From positions 6,262,001-6,326,000 of the forward strand of contig JBHGNT010000004.1 in assembly GCA_043228905.1 (NCBI GenBank): 64,000 nucleotides of DNA, in the 5' to 3' direction. The notes beneath the pieces were generated by a model. The model was not told the DNA's origin and made no database searches. It saw nothing but the letters and a program-made list of their open reading frames with translations. The translations under genes and the position numbers were made by a program. Origin of the DNA: Azolla caroliniana (taxonomy: Eukaryota; Polypodiophyta). Shown here one piece after another: positions 1 through 12,179 of the stretch; the first letter of the stretch is position 1; every line of letters starts with the position of its first letter.

Positions 1-19
1 ATCATTATACAAATTTTAC

Positions 20-2255
20 CTCCATAGGTGGTGATGACGACCTCATACACTTTGCCGACTTCAACGTCCCCGATCCCAACAAGCTGGCTAGCCTCGTTGC
101 CTTGTTGATCTGTGGGTTGATTATTAAGAGGAAGAAATTCGAAGTAAGCGAATGTTGGGACAATGGTGAATGTGGTTTCGTGAGGGGTGGTTATTGGGTT
201 GGTGTTCACGCCCACCCAAGTCTCTGTGGCTCCGTAGTCGGATGTCACCAGTCTTAGATGGCCTGCAATATGTTGTTGAAGCAAGACATGATTAATGTCA
301 AGTGGTTAATTATCGAGTCTCCATGATTTGAGTGTCATAAATAAATAGGCGTATTGGATGGTTTGCACAACTTTATTAAGAAAGTAATTAGATTAGTGAT
401 GTAATAAATAAACACAAAATATTGTGATCAATAGTTGTATATACGTGTGTATATACCAGCGATGTGCAAACTTCGCAGGCCTTATTAGGTTATGTATTAA
501 AAGAAAGAATATTTATTTTCATGAACTTGCTATCTTACCTGCGTAATATTGGAGCTTCTTGAGATATGGTAACATGGATCCGGTCATGATGGACAATATA
601 TACTTGCAATTGGGCCAGATCTGTGGTATGGCTCCACTCCAGTCATCAGCTAGCTCACCACAGATATTGGCAATATCGTCGGCTAGCTCGGGACGCGGTG
701 CTGTGAGCACGTGATCAGCCATCGCATCTCTGAGTTCTTGCTCTCGAACAAATGCATTGAGCTTTCCTGTGCGTATGTCTTCGCAGAGGCTCCGCCATTC
801 CTTTTGTAATGTCTTGAAGCCTTCGATGACAGTGTAGGCGAAGGTAGAGTGAATGAATTCGATGTCGTCCCTGAACACAAGTCCAGAGAGGAGGTGGCAG
901 TACATGGCTTGCCAGTTCTCTGCCGTGCGAATCACCGCTTGTGGTGAGCATGTTCTCACGTCGGCCGATTTGTATTTGAGTTTGAATGCCTCGCTCCGGA
1001 AGAGGTGAGTGGTCGCGGTACCCAATTTCAGGCCGCCTTTCGTCACCGAGAGCTGCCCGGAAAACACTAAATCCAAGACCTTCTTTCCTGACCGGATCTG
1101 AAATGCCCTGTGATAACAATTACACATGATCAGCTAACATATTCAGAGGATATGTATGTGCTGCTAAGAAATTCTAGACCATATGGTCCCATTTGGAACC
1201 TAAAAGACTCCATTTTTCCTCAACAATGTTACTACCTTCCAATGTTAATCTAACTAATCTAGCATTGTGAGCCTCCAAGAAAATGAGGTTTAGTTTTTCT
1301 TGTGAATAAATACCTGTATTAATCTGTTACCTACCTATGCTGCACTGAAAAGTTATTAAACTAATTAGATTATGTTAATAATTACATTAATAATATTTTA
1401 TTCTATAAAATTATACTTTGTTCGGAAAGCGCCCGAGATCCTTGCGAGTTTTAATGATGCGTCAAGAATCTCTTTGTACAACAGCAAATACTTCTGCTGC
1501 CCATCTGATGTTGTCCCTGAGCTGGTGAGCCATATAAATATGCAACAGTAATTAGAATACAGATTTAGAATTAACGAGTAATTATTATTTGACAAATCAT
1601 GAATAGATTACCATTTGATGAGTTGATTATATGAGCTTCTTAGTTAACATTCAAACAAGTGATATAATGATCAATATAATGTGGATTAACATCATTGCTA
1701 AGTGTGAAATTCTTAATGATGTGAATAAAGTGAATTAACATCATCATTAAGTGTGAGATTCTCAAATTTAAATATTAATTAACTATAAGATTCTTAATGA
1801 TTAATATCACATCAATTATTTGATGAGCATAATTAAATATGAATGAATTATTAGCACCAACTATTATTATAATTATTATGATCTGATTATAAACTCAATG
1901 GTATCGAATACAATCACTATATTATACAATACAATTTAAGTTTGTACCTTAGGGATAGGGTATGGATCGGGTCGGTGGTGAGAATAGAGGAGCGATCACC
2001 ATCAGCAATACGATCAAAATAAGGCTTAAGGTCGGAATGGGTAACAAGGGGCAATTTGTAGAGTGCGTCCACACCCAAGTGGCCTTCAAGGCCGAACTGT
2101 CGGAGATACTCGGTGTTGGCATTGCGCTCGAGAATCTCATGCAAAACTTCCGCTTGGATTTCTTTGGCATTACAAGTCTCTTGGTTGAAATTGGCAAGGA
2201 TTGCATCGGTAGAGCTATTAATCAAGGGGCCGGTCGTCAAGTCGGGTCCTGGCAT
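20..2255 (-). CDS. GH3-family acyl-acid amido synthetase, JAR1/GH3.10-like, 3' end outside window
   Basis: GH3 enzymes adenylate jasmonate, auxin or benzoates and conjugate them to amino acids in the cytosol. Four exons read on the minus strand: 2255-1948, 1521-1417, 1107-539 and 262-20. Each junction has GT/AG and the phases agree; for example AG|C rebuilds Ser in SSGTT and AA|G rebuilds Lys in FRTK. Exon 1 carries NANTEYLRQFGL and the RIADGDRSSIL segment; exon 2 has the ATP-binding SSGTTSDGQQK motif; exon 3 has GTATTHLFR, MYCHLLSGLVFRD and the IWPNCKYILSIMTGSM region; exon 4 has DYGATETW and PTFAYFEFLP. The start at 2255 (MPGPDLTTG) precedes the conserved helix, and the open extension upstream looks like leader. 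About 408 codons are seen of a family length near 580-610, so the C-terminal third lies outside. The short GTATT-type middle resembles the jasmonate group more than the auxin group; this is an inference. No break is seen. Confidence 0.9.
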
Positions 2256-2464
2256 GTTGTTGGAAACCAAAAGACTTGATAAAAAATCTAGTGATAAAAA
2301 GTGATTGATGAAAACCAATAAGAAATTTGATGTAATGCAAATGTTTGGTCGGAAATTTGCTTAAAAACTTTTGCACTTGGCTTGATACTACAAGGATGGT
2401 TGCAGAGAAATGATGAAGGTATTTCAAGGTGGCACTCCTTGGACCACCACAAACCCCCATAGTC

Positions 2465-2475
2465 TTATTTATATA
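2465..2475 (-). promoter_or_regulatory. TATA box of the GH3 gene
   Basis: The minus strand reads TATATAAATAA about 210 bp before the predicted ATG at 2255. Transcription would start near 2440 and leave a leader of about 185 nt without an obvious intron. No other TATA-like site lies as well placed. Confidence 0.5.
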
Positions 2476-4038
2476 GACCATGGGTTCTTGACAATTTTTA
2501 TTAATACATAAAAAGAAATCAATATACATAAAAATAAACTATAAAATATTTTCAAAAATATGTTTCTTATAAATAGGGTCTTCTTAGTGATAATCCCTCT
2601 TGGCCATTTTCCTTTTCATATAATCTTGTTGGCTACATGAGTTCTCTTTTTATTGTGTGTACATTGACACAAATTGAGAGCATGCTCAAGCAAATCTCCA
2701 TGAAACTTACTTTGCGATTTTTTATTTGTTTGATAATGACGTAGAAATCTTTACTAGACCTTGTCTTATGAGCCAATGTGTTTTGTCCTAATCTAACAAA
2801 ATGGTATTCCATATTTGAGTTATATTGCATTGGCTATCTAGCTGAATCATCCCTTGTCGCTCAAAAAGACTCTTTTTTGTTTATTAATGCAAGTACTACT
2901 ATGAATGTTATGCACTTTAAGAGAACCTAATATTCCACGTCCATTGCTTCTTAATGAAATCACACTCTTAAAAGTTTAACTTTTTGGAGACAAGAACGCG
3001 TAATGACCATAGGGGTATCAATGTTCACCACACCTCCTAGGTACTCCAATAGGGAGTAGATGTATCAGGGTTTGACAAACCACCAACTTAATGACTTCAA
3101 TTCAGTTTCACTATTCGTACAAATCAATGAGATGGCTTCTATCATGTCATTAATTTTTCTTTGCAAATATTCTGAAAGGAATTCTTTGTCAAATTTTGAG
3201 AGTGAACTAGAAGACTTTTCAAAATCATCGAGCTTGTACGGACCATTTGCAAGTTCTTACTAGAATTCAATCAATGATCTATTTGACAAGTCAGGTATGA
3301 AATGCAACAAATTGTTATAAGGGTCTACGATTGTTTATTATCATGTTGACTACCATATGAAGGAGCAAATTATTGCATAATTAGCAAGGGTACTCAACAT
3401 TTCTTGAATCTTAATGTAATTGATGTGTTTATGTTAAATAACTGAGGTTCTTGATGGGTTGGCATAGGTTAAAATATGCATCAAATTAAATCACAAGGAT
3501 GATGCATAATATCCCTAGACATACACACATTTGTACATGTTCAGATACATCCAATGCGATTGTACTAGTGTTATTCCTAAGCTTTGGTATATGGCCTTAA
3601 CTATTTTCTAATATTTATTGGAGGACTTTTCAATAAATCCATTGAATTTCGCAAGCGCCATTTAAAAAGTTCAAGAAAATGTCAAAGCTATTCCATTCAA
3701 TACCATATTTTTATTTATTCTTGTTTGATCGATGCTATTTTGACCTAGAAAAGTCAAAGCACAAATATAGTATCTTAAACACAAATTTTCTATATCACTA
3801 AGCATTTAGCAAACTTTAATTATACACATACTTGTTGGGCTTATGTCGAGTCCAAGATAATTATTGAAAAAATAAGCCACTTAAGTCTTGACTGAAAATA
3901 TAATTATGACAAAGGTACATGAAAACAATTAAGCAAAGTTGTTGTTGACTATTCTGTTATGCTTGCTAGGAACCTCATGCTTGACCGCTATATAGTAGAG
4001 ATTCCATATAATTTGCTGCATTTTTTGGAAATAATAAA
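2476..4038. other. AT-rich intergenic DNA, no gene recognised
   Basis: No open frame with recognisable similarity, no LTR edge and no tRNA fold was seen here. The part next to 2476 probably includes distal promoter sequence of the GH3 gene. Confidence 0.5.
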
Positions 4039-4466
4039 ACCTTAGGTATGGATTTGCGCCTGCATTTAGAAGCTTGACTTTATGCTTCGTTCCATATCAA
4101 ATATAATATCGCCCTCAAACCAATATTTGGAATTGGTTCAAGTATAATGGAACCAACTTTTACGAATTGAATCTTGCGCTTTTACTTTGAAAAGACTATT
4201 TCCCATGCACATAAATGTACATTTGGTTATGGTTTAGATACTTTTAACAAGACCTTCGGTATGGATTTGCGCCTACATTTAGAAGCTTGACTTTATGCTT
4301 CATTCTATATCAAATATATTATCCCCCTCAAACCAATAATTGGAATTGCTTCAAGTATCATGGAACCAACTTTTACGAATTGAATCTTGTGCTTTTACTT
4401 TGAAAAGACATAATTTCCCATGCACATAAATGTACATTTGGTTTTGGTTTAGATACTTTTAACAAG
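4039..4466. repeat. Tandem duplication, two units of about 213 bp
   Basis: Unit 1 (about 4039-4251) and unit 2 (4252-4466) align end to end. Both begin with a GGTATGGATTTGCGCC motif followed by an AGAAGCTTGACTTTATGC motif, and both end in GATACTTTTAACAAG. They differ by scattered substitutions and a small indel, so the duplication is not recent. No coding content is visible. Confidence 0.85.
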
Positions 4467-5487
4467 TTATGATGAGTACGCGATCAAACCCTCTTGACAT
4501 ACTTCCAAATAAAAACAATGCTTGATGATTATTGCTCACTTTTGGTGGAATATTTCATTTAGTTATTATAATAGTAATGACCTTTGTATAGTCTACATGA
4601 TGTTACAAGGGAAATAGAAATGTTAGCACCAAGGAATACTTCTGCACGCACACACACAAATCCTCATTTGTATACATGACTTACATCAAGGAGAGTTCCT
4701 CTCTCTTTCTTCTTTTCCTTTTTTCTTCTTCATAGATTGGACCAATCCTATTGGTGGGACATGTCACTATCGATGCTTTGGGTCTAGAGCCTATCTCCTT
4801 CACTATTTCTTTGGTATGTATAAGATTGAGCCCATGCCTTTGGTATAATATAAAATGACCTACATCCACAATCCTTTACAATTTCGTTGGTATAATATTA
4901 TACAATATTTATTATCAATAGATGCTCACATGAGCATTGCCAAACATTAGGTCACCACAATGATGCAAATGTTACACAAGAGGCTCTCATGTGTTGAACA
5001 ATCTCATGATGCCCACAAAAATAAATGCACTTTGTTTTTGACAACTTGTCAACTAAGTGATAACCTTGAGTATCTTATGAAATTAAAGATAAATTGATGT
5101 ATTCAATCAAGAAAAACCAATAGAAAACCACATAAAGTATTTTTTGTCATTGAGAAAAAGTTAATGGCCCTTCTCGGATTGATGTGACGAGTTTCAAACA
5201 TGATACATTTGGTGGGATAGTAAGGGCTTCACCTTGAGTGACATTCTACATGAAGACCGTGCTTGCATCTCTTAGCTAGCCACTCAATGTGTTGCATGTA
5301 GTTCATTGGAACCTAGCCATAGGGGGCGTAGACTTAGTGTCTATGGGTTGTGCTCTTGGATAATATTAAGATACTACGATAGTTATACAATGTGTGATTT
5401 CAATAACAAGTGCTACCACAATAATCATATACATATAGACCAAACAATATATTGATTGACATATGAGTTACACAAAGCACATAATAA
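4467..5487. other. AT-rich intergenic DNA, no gene recognised
   Basis: No supported gene. A CT-rich patch lies at 4690-4735. Short open frames here lack recognisable motifs. Confidence 0.45.
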
Positions 5488-5491
5488 TCAC

Positions 5492-5507
5492 TTTTTTTTT
5501 TTTTTTT
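5492..5507 (-). repeat. Poly(T) tract, poly(A) on the minus strand
   Basis: Sixteen T on the plus strand, read as a poly(A) tail on the minus strand. It lies about 310 bp downstream, in the minus sense, of the rhamnogalacturonate-lyase fragment. It could be the tail of a retrocopied transcript, but no flanking target duplication was found. Confidence 0.4.
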
Positions 5508-5817
5508 CAAAAGAAAGTATACTTCCATTAGTATTTAGAAAAGTCATAACAACATACAAAAATTTCCCCAAAACATCTTTATAAGATGCTAGTTGAAAAA
5601 ACAAAAGTTTTGATGAAAAGTTTTGACTCCAGCATAGAGTAAAGTAAACAATCAATTTGAAAATTGTTCTATAAAAAGCTTCCACAAAGGTCTACCAAAC
5701 GAGGTAAAATGCAATCTATACCCTTTTGTTATGCAATCAAGAACCTTCAATCTCCATAACATGTTGCAGGCTGTAAATAGCCATCTTCTTTCACCCGTTC
5801 CGGGTGATCAAGAGTCC

Positions 5818-6084
5818 TCAAGGGATGTTCCATTCAAGATCCCAATACCCTCTGTTTTTCTCTTTGTTTGATGCCTCGAGAAGATTGTCAAGGCCTCCAT
5901 ACTGAATGCAAACTATATGTCCCCCTGGTTTAAAGATTGTGGCTTGCGTACTTCCATTGTCCAGTGTTATAAGTGTGTGAAGCCTTTGTCTTATTTTAAC
6001 CCACATAATTGTTTGATAAGTTGGCACTGTCCATAAACATTCTGTATTAACACAAGCAGTTAATCTAAAGTTTTCCTCACCCAC
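5818..6084 (-). pseudogene. Rhamnogalacturonate lyase N-terminal fragment
   Basis: This 88-codon frame contains LDNGSTQATIFKPGGH, then CIQYGGLDNLLEASNKE and NRGYWDLEW. That string of motifs is typical of the N-terminal beta-sandwich of plant rhamnogalacturonate lyases (polysaccharide lyase family 4), secreted enzymes that cut the pectin backbone. The family is about 600-700 residues long. Here the frame ends in TGA straight after the motif and no further lyase sequence follows. There is no signal peptide, and the upstream end runs into a tandem repeat. It is best read as a captured or decayed exon. A true first exon with an unseen splice donor is possible but less likely. Confidence 0.5.
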
Positions 6085-6567
6085 TCTCTATAGTATGCTT
6101 CGATGGCACCACAATCTTCACTCATCCTCATAACAAGAAAAATGCTTCATACAGTCCACTTCAGCCATCTCGACGATTAACATGTTGCAACATCTTGCCA
6201 AAGTCCACTAAAATCCTGCATAATCAACAGAACCCAGTATAAAAATTTCCTCACTCACTCATGCTATTCAACTTCAACCCCACCACCATCTTCACTCATC
6301 CTTATCTCATAAAAATTCTTCCTTCAGTCCACATCAGCCAACTCGTCAACTAGCATCTTGCCAATGTCCACACAAAACCTGTATTAACAACACAAAAACA
6401 GTTTACAAGTTTCCTCACCCACTCATCATAATCGGCTTCGACCCCCCCATCGTCTTCACTCATCCTTATCATAGAAAAAACTGCTTCATTCAGTCCCATC
6501 CAACATCTCACCTATTAACCGATTACCATCAAGGTCCTGTCAAACAAACAACAACAAAACGGGACAC
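6072..6567. repeat. Degenerate tandem repeat, period about 165-176 bp
   Basis: Three clear units begin near 6072, 6247 and 6411. Each opens with TTTCCTCACYCACTC and continues with a CTTCACTCATCCT motif, an A-rich stretch, a TTCAGTCC motif and a CATCTTGCC or CATCTCACC motif. Weaker copies of the same motifs continue to about 7030. Unit 1 overlaps the upstream edge of the lyase fragment. Confidence 0.7.
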
Positions 6568-8487
6568 ATGCTTCAATTCTTACCGCCATCATCAATCATC
6601 ACCATGAAATTAAAACATGCTCTCACATCAAACCTTGCTTCAGCCCATACCACCACCATTCTCACTGACAAATTGCTTCAATACCACATCACCTATCTCA
6701 ATTTATACCATTTTGAACCTGTTGTGATACTCCTCCTAATCTCTTCATTTTGCACATCAACAATGTGCTTCATTTCTACGTCACCCATCTATTCGTGCAG
6801 CTCCTAAAACTTGTATAAACAACAATAGCATAAATGTATTGTGTGTATCCCCTCCTAAACATGCGCTTCAATCCCCCGTCAACACTATCATTCATCCTTA
6901 CCAACTATAAAAACTTCCATGACTACACATATAAAATATAAAGTTTCTTCATCCCCTCATATATTTGCTTCAGCCCCCACACCCTCGCCACTCATCCTCT
7001 CATCATTAATAAGCTGTATAAGACAATAACTACATGACAACAACTAGAAGATTATCCTGTTTTTTGCACTCCCTAATATGAAACCTAAACTCTTCTTCAC
7101 TCCATCCCATGACACCAAATTCCATCAAGCATCATCCACGACAACCCTCTCGCCTTCTTGCTAATTGGCACCAAATTTTGTCTTGACATGTCCTTGATTT
7201 CCTTCCATCAAATTATAATAATCACTTTGAGTACAAATTATATATATACACTTTGAAACATTTTGTAAACATTCTTAAATTTGGACAAATCTTTGTTTGA
7301 TTCTATTACAAATATGTAAATACATGTATCGTATTGAACTATGTTTTCTATCCTCTATTACTTTTTTCAAATTTTATACATGGTTGGATGAGGATCCCAT
7401 TGGAATGGGGAAGTAGCATCTTGGAATGGAATCCTAGCATGGTTGGTTTTGTCTTGGTCCCACTTGGGCATAAAACAATGGACCTCACTTTTCACATTCA
7501 GTATTAGTTCCTAATAAATCTGAGCAATATCAACCCATGTCTCTACCATTATCTTGACATTCAAGACATATGCTTCTTTTCATTGCTATAATTTAGCATT
7601 ATGATCTATTGGGAGAAGGTGAACCTTGATCGCATTTGTTGCCCGTTCTTGAAAAAATGTTTATATTGTTATTTCCATTTGCTTGGCCCTTATGGGTTGT
7701 CTCAATCCTTAGGATTAAAAGTAATCCTCCCTTCTTGACACTCTTGATTAACCATCACTACGGGAAAATTACCATGGGATACTTATGGTTATGTCTGTTG
7801 CTTTGTTTTTTCTTAGAACTTGCATTGGGGCCTTGGGTCTCGCTATAAAAATAATGTCTACCTATCCTCATTAGACCCATCATTTGACTACATTGAGATT
7901 GTGATCTCGTGGTGATCAAACTCTTCTGGGAGCATGTGCCATTATCAGATACAACTTGACGCCATAACAATGGTATAGGATGTTGTTCAAGGCTAGGGTA
8001 TGTGTCGATCCCTTTGCTTGAGGGTGGTTGGGTGGATTAACACTCTTCTTTCTTTCACCGTCTCTTTATTATCTTATTTATGCTTACATTAGAATATATC
8101 TCTAACATTTGGTATTAGGGAGGCTTTCAATTGTTTTTAAAAAAAAAATTGTTTCTTTCTCATGGTGATCTATTGATGTGTTGTTTGAGGGTTGATTCAA
8201 AAAGTTGTTAAAAAAAGAACTTCGGTATTTCCTTTTTGTTGATCTATTTTTTGTATTTTTTGTGCAGGCTATATACATGTATCACATACTTGAGTGACCT
8301 TCTTGATGGCAAGCCTTCTTCAGCCTTGTGAGCTCCTTCCTTTGCTTTCTATTCCATGCCTTCACCCATCATGGGAGAGGGGTTTTTATTGTGGGACAAC
8401 CGCCTTTGCCACCCTACTTGAGGTGGTTTGTTCACTGCCTCTCACAAGGGCAGTTGCTTTTCTTTTTAATTTTTAATTTTTAATTCA
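6568..8487. other. Intergenic DNA with decayed repeat relics
   Basis: Diverged tandem-repeat motifs continue to about 7030. Near 8104-8127 the string CTCTAACA followed by TTTGGTATTAGGGAGGC resembles a mutated LTR end plus a copia primer-binding site (TGGTATCAGAGC). No matching LTR start or coding remnant could be tied to it. No gene is supported. Confidence 0.4.
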
Positions 8488-8496
8488 ATTATAAAA
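8488..8496. repeat. Target site duplication, left copy
   Basis: ATTATAAAA, identical to the nine bases at 8809-8817 on the far side of the MITE. Confidence 0.85.
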
Positions 8497-8808
8497 GGGA
8501 AAAGTACCAGGATACCCCTAGAAGTTCGTCTATTTACCAAAATGCCCCTGGAAGTTCCAAATTTACCAAACTACCCCTATGTCCAAAAAATTACACTTTA
8601 TAAAGTAATATACACTCAAATCTACAAGCCCTATTTACCAAAGATGGAAGAAATGGACCCAAACTAGCCCTATTTACCAAAGATTTGAGTGTATAATTAC
8701 TATATAAAGTGTAATTTTTTGGACATAGGGGTAGTTTGGTAAATTTGGAACTTCCAGGGGCATTCTGGTAAATAGATGAACTTCCAGGGGTATCCTAGTA
8801 CTTTTCCC
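8497..8808. mobile_element. Fold-back MITE, Mutator-like
   Basis: A 312-bp element whose outer 125 bp or so on each side are inverted copies. Both ends start GGGAAAAGTAC and carry GGATACCCCT, then ATTTACCA and CCCTATGTCCAAAAAATTAC in the same order. Mismatches are few. The core of about 60 bp has no coding capacity, so it would need a transposase in trans. A perfect 9-bp duplication flanks it, which is the size made by Mutator-superfamily transposases. Its transcript would fold into one long hairpin. Confidence 0.9.
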
Positions 8809-8817
8809 ATTATAAAA
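8809..8817. repeat. Target site duplication, right copy
   Basis: ATTATAAAA, the partner of 8488-8496. Confidence 0.85.
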
Positions 8818-9029
8818 TTACAAAATCGTCCTTATTTTATCTCGACCTCCCCCCTTGATATAATTACATTTTTGTTCTTAACAATCTTAAACCTAGCATG
8901 ATCTTTTCAGAGGTTGTATCTTGGGCTTTCAAACTTTGATTCTCGAACTATAAATTGTACGCGCTCCTTGTCCCAAGCTCTGGATGGAAAAGTGTTTCTC
9001 CAGATTTTTAGCATTGTTTCAATACGTGA
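8818..9029. other. Intergenic spacer between the MITE and G1
   Basis: No feature recognised. It holds the left flank of G1, whose target duplication cannot be checked because the other end of G1 is outside the window. Confidence 0.4.
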
Positions 9030-9506
9030 TGTTGGGCGAGGAAGAGTATGATCCGGAGGCAGAGGCGGAAATTGGAGGATAAAGCCAAAGATATATAATA
9101 TATAATATATAATATTGATAAATAGTATTAAGGAAGCTACCGATCCGGATCCGCACCATTTTGTAATCGGGTAGCCGGATGAGGCACCGTTTTGTAATCT
9201 TACTAGATGCCTATATAAAGGGTTCAGTCTGATGTATGAAGTATGAAAATAATGGGAGTAATATGGTTGATTGTTTATCTTGTTGTCTATCTTGTGTACT
9301 TGCCATTTGTGCTATATATTGTGATCTTAAGCGTGTAATTGGGTGCCGGATACGTTGTATGTGTCTATAAGGCAATCTGTAAAATAATCGTATATTTATA
9401 AGTGTATGATTGAAGAATCATAATCCATATCTCCGACCACCCCTTTGGATAAGTATTCCGGAATGGAATACCTTGTGTTTGCAGCGAGTTCAACCCAAGA
9501 GTAACA
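9030..9506 (+). repeat. G1 5' LTR (gypsy, G3 family)
   Basis: It begins TGTTGGGCGAGG and ends GAGTAACA, like the G3 LTRs, which begin TGTTACCGG and end GAGAATAACA. Shared internal blocks include CACCGTTTTGTA, a TATA region (CTATATAAAGGG near 9212, against CTATTTAAAGG in G3) and CACCCCTTTGG against CACCCTTTGG. The sequence just inside, CAGTTTTAAC, matches CAGTTTTGGC of G3. The other LTR would lie outside the window. Confidence 0.65.
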
Positions 9507-9576
9507 CAGTTTTAACAACTAGCAAGCAGTAGAGGAAATCTGACAATATCGGTCATTTCCCAGAGAGCTGTGGAGG

Positions 9577-11617
9577 TTGGCAGAACAAACAATTCATAGA
9601 GGGAGCCAACGCCATTCCGACGACAACAACAACCTTACTAGTTTGGTCGATGCTGAATCAATATTACAGACTTTAGCAACAGGAATTGGTAATTCAGATG
9701 CCTTTTTGGCATTTGAGTCGGGATCGGACAATGACACGAGCGACGAGCGAAGCGCCCATTCTAATCATCGATCTAGTCACGATACTCCCGACGAGCCGGA
9801 GGAAGATGAGTCCGAGCAAACACCAACATCGGAGTCGGACACTACGGCACCGACTTCCCCGACAGAACAAGTAATTCCGGTTCTAACACCGCCGACGGAA
9901 GAAGTTATCCTTGTACAACCTCCGACAGAGGAAGCCAATCTGGTGCCGACACCATTGGCATAGGAAATCATACCGACACCAGAACGTGTCGAAGAAGAAG
10001 ATACAATGCCATACCCTTATCCAAAGTACAATGATGAGCCGGAGGCGGAGGCACATGTCCACTCATTCCCGATGACATGGGAAGCCAACCATGTCTCTTA
10101 GTGGCTTGTCGGAACCCGAGGCAGATAATAATGTTTTTTGGAATTTGGCCTATCCCTAGATTGACAGGCCGTGAGATGGTACTCCTAACATAACCCAGGG
10201 ACTTTGCGACATTCCAAGCTTTGTGGGACAAGTTCCTACGACTATTTCACCGATAGGTCGCACAAAGGGAATTAATCGGAAGATTTTACACCACATATCA
10301 AGAAGCACATGAAACAATACCGTAGTTTATCATCAGATTTCAGAATCTTCACATGCAATTGATGCGGGCACCTCTGGAAGACGGGGTCAAAGAAATATTT
10401 CTGACGGCTCTACGAGAGCCACTCTGGACTACTTTGGCGGTTTTGGATTTAAGCACCAGTACTATCGATCAAGTAATTGATTGGACCCAGAACGGAAATC
10501 ACATGACGATGGGAGCCTTACAATGTGCACTGCCCAGGGAGGAAGACCTTCAATTCCGTCAAGCAATCCAATGTACAACGTGCCTAAACCCCGACCATTC
10601 CACCCTGGAATGCACCATGTGGACACAATGTTTGTTGTTCCACTCAAGGGCATATACCATGGACTGATGCGAATATAACCTATTGAATCAGCAAGCATCC
10701 TTGGTAAGGCAAATAGAGCCTTGAGAAGTTCTGGAGAGAGGGTTCACCGATACAGACCGGAGGAATGATTCCGGTACAATGACCGAAGGAGGAACGAGTA
10801 TCCCTATGACCAATACAATAGAGACTACTCTCCAGATTATGACCGGAGAAGAGGAGTCGAACGAAGGTACTCGGATAGGCAGGGGTACCATAACTAGCAC
10901 CGCAATTAGAACCACCGACGTGGGAATTACAATCGGAGAAATACGCGCCGGGACTTGGAGAAAGAGTACCTCCGGGGGCCTAACACAAGTAAAGCAGTAG
11001 CACATACAGAGCAACGAAGACCAAAAGAAATCAATCAGATGGCTCTTGATATGCAATCGGCGGGCAAAGATAAAGGCGAATCGAGTCGGCCCCAGAAAGT
11101 ATATTGCTATTATTGCTTACAAGAAGGACATTACAACAACCAGTGCCCAATCAAGATTAAGGAAAAATGCTGGTGATAAATATTGTTATAGCCAAAGTCA
11201 CCAATGCACAACAATTCATGACCTGGTCGAAGGGGAAAACCGCGGAATGGGAGGCATAGGAAGTGGTCCGGAGGGTAGCCATGGAATGGGTGCAACAAGC
11301 TAATCAACGGAATATCGGCAATATGCAACATGAAAAGGCCAAGTAGTCGAATGAAGAAACCGGCATAGTAGAAGAGGACCCAACATGGCTGGCATTGATG
11401 TAATGCCAAATCATATTGCCACTTGGCTGATTACTACAATTAGTGCCCTGTTTCACCGAAGGTCTTAAATCAGCATTGGTGCCACCAAAACCAACAACGA
11501 CACCAACGTATTTTACAAATACGAGTGAAGGACTAGCTATGGTCGACGCAAACAGTTCGATGGTGATCGTAATAATCAAAGGAAAAGAAGTAACCGACAC
11601 GATTACCAATGGAGGAT
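9577..11617 (+). pseudogene. G1 gag and start of protease, decayed
   Basis: A gag region related to G3, broken by many frameshifts and stops. An acidic N-terminal stretch rich in Asp, Glu, Ser and Pro is readable at 9577-9963. A Gag capsid-like segment follows at 10353-10500 (MQLMRAPLEDGVKEIF, TALREPLW). A zinc knuckle CYYCLQEGHYNNQC sits near 11100-11150; G3 has CYYCRQEGHYSNQC. The protease lead-in (CFTEGLKSALV near 11449) reaches GGSG at 11611-11621, where X1 interrupts the reading frame. G3 shows the uninterrupted order. Confidence 0.75.
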
Positions 11618-11621
11618 CCGG

Positions 11622-12179
11622 TGTCACGTTGCTACGCACGTGCGTGTAGAATAAGGCGGGACCATGGGGGTCTCGGACGAGGGAGTAGAGGAGAAGGAAT
11701 AAGACACAAAATGGAAGCTTAGCTCAAGAGGAGAAGAGAAAGAATAGCACAATAACATAGAATAGATGGAGGCAAGATACTCAACAAGCTAGTTTAAGGA
11801 AACATAAACGCTTTACAATGGTGGCCGCCATGGCTGCACCAAAACGACTATGAGAAAAACCTTAGAAGAATAAGCAAGTAGCAAAGTATAGTAAAACCCT
11901 AAAGGAAACCCAAGAAGAAAACCCTAACCGAAACCCTAAAACCGAATAGGAAACCCTCGACCTAAGTGCTATGCCTCTCTCCCTCAAAATAGGCAACCCT
12001 TCATAAGTGACCTCTCCCTTCCTTTTATAGCCCAAGGAGGGAGAGACCTTACAATGTGGGACAAAATTTCCCCTCTTATTTCTATACACCTTTTCCTAGT
12101 ACACGTGTGCACATGTTGCACACCACCGACTTGCCCTTTCCACCCTGGTTTCCGCCTATGGACGAAAATCTTCACGACA
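11622..12179 (-). repeat. X1 3' LTR
   Basis: On the minus strand it runs TGTCGTGAAGATTTTCG to GTAGCAACGTGACA. It has a TATA box (CTATAAAAGGAAGG near 12030) and three telo-box-like AAACCCTAA motifs (plus strand, 11893-11940) downstream of it. It differs from the 5' LTR by roughly a dozen substitutions seen by eye. Confidence 0.9.

Noticed and set aside
1962-2279. 105-codon plus-strand frame
   Set aside because: Shadow of GH3 exon 1 on the minus strand.
7756-7775. CACTACGGGAAAATTACC, like the tip of a CACTA transposon
   Set aside because: No inverted partner ending in CGTAGTG and no 3-bp duplication within several kb.
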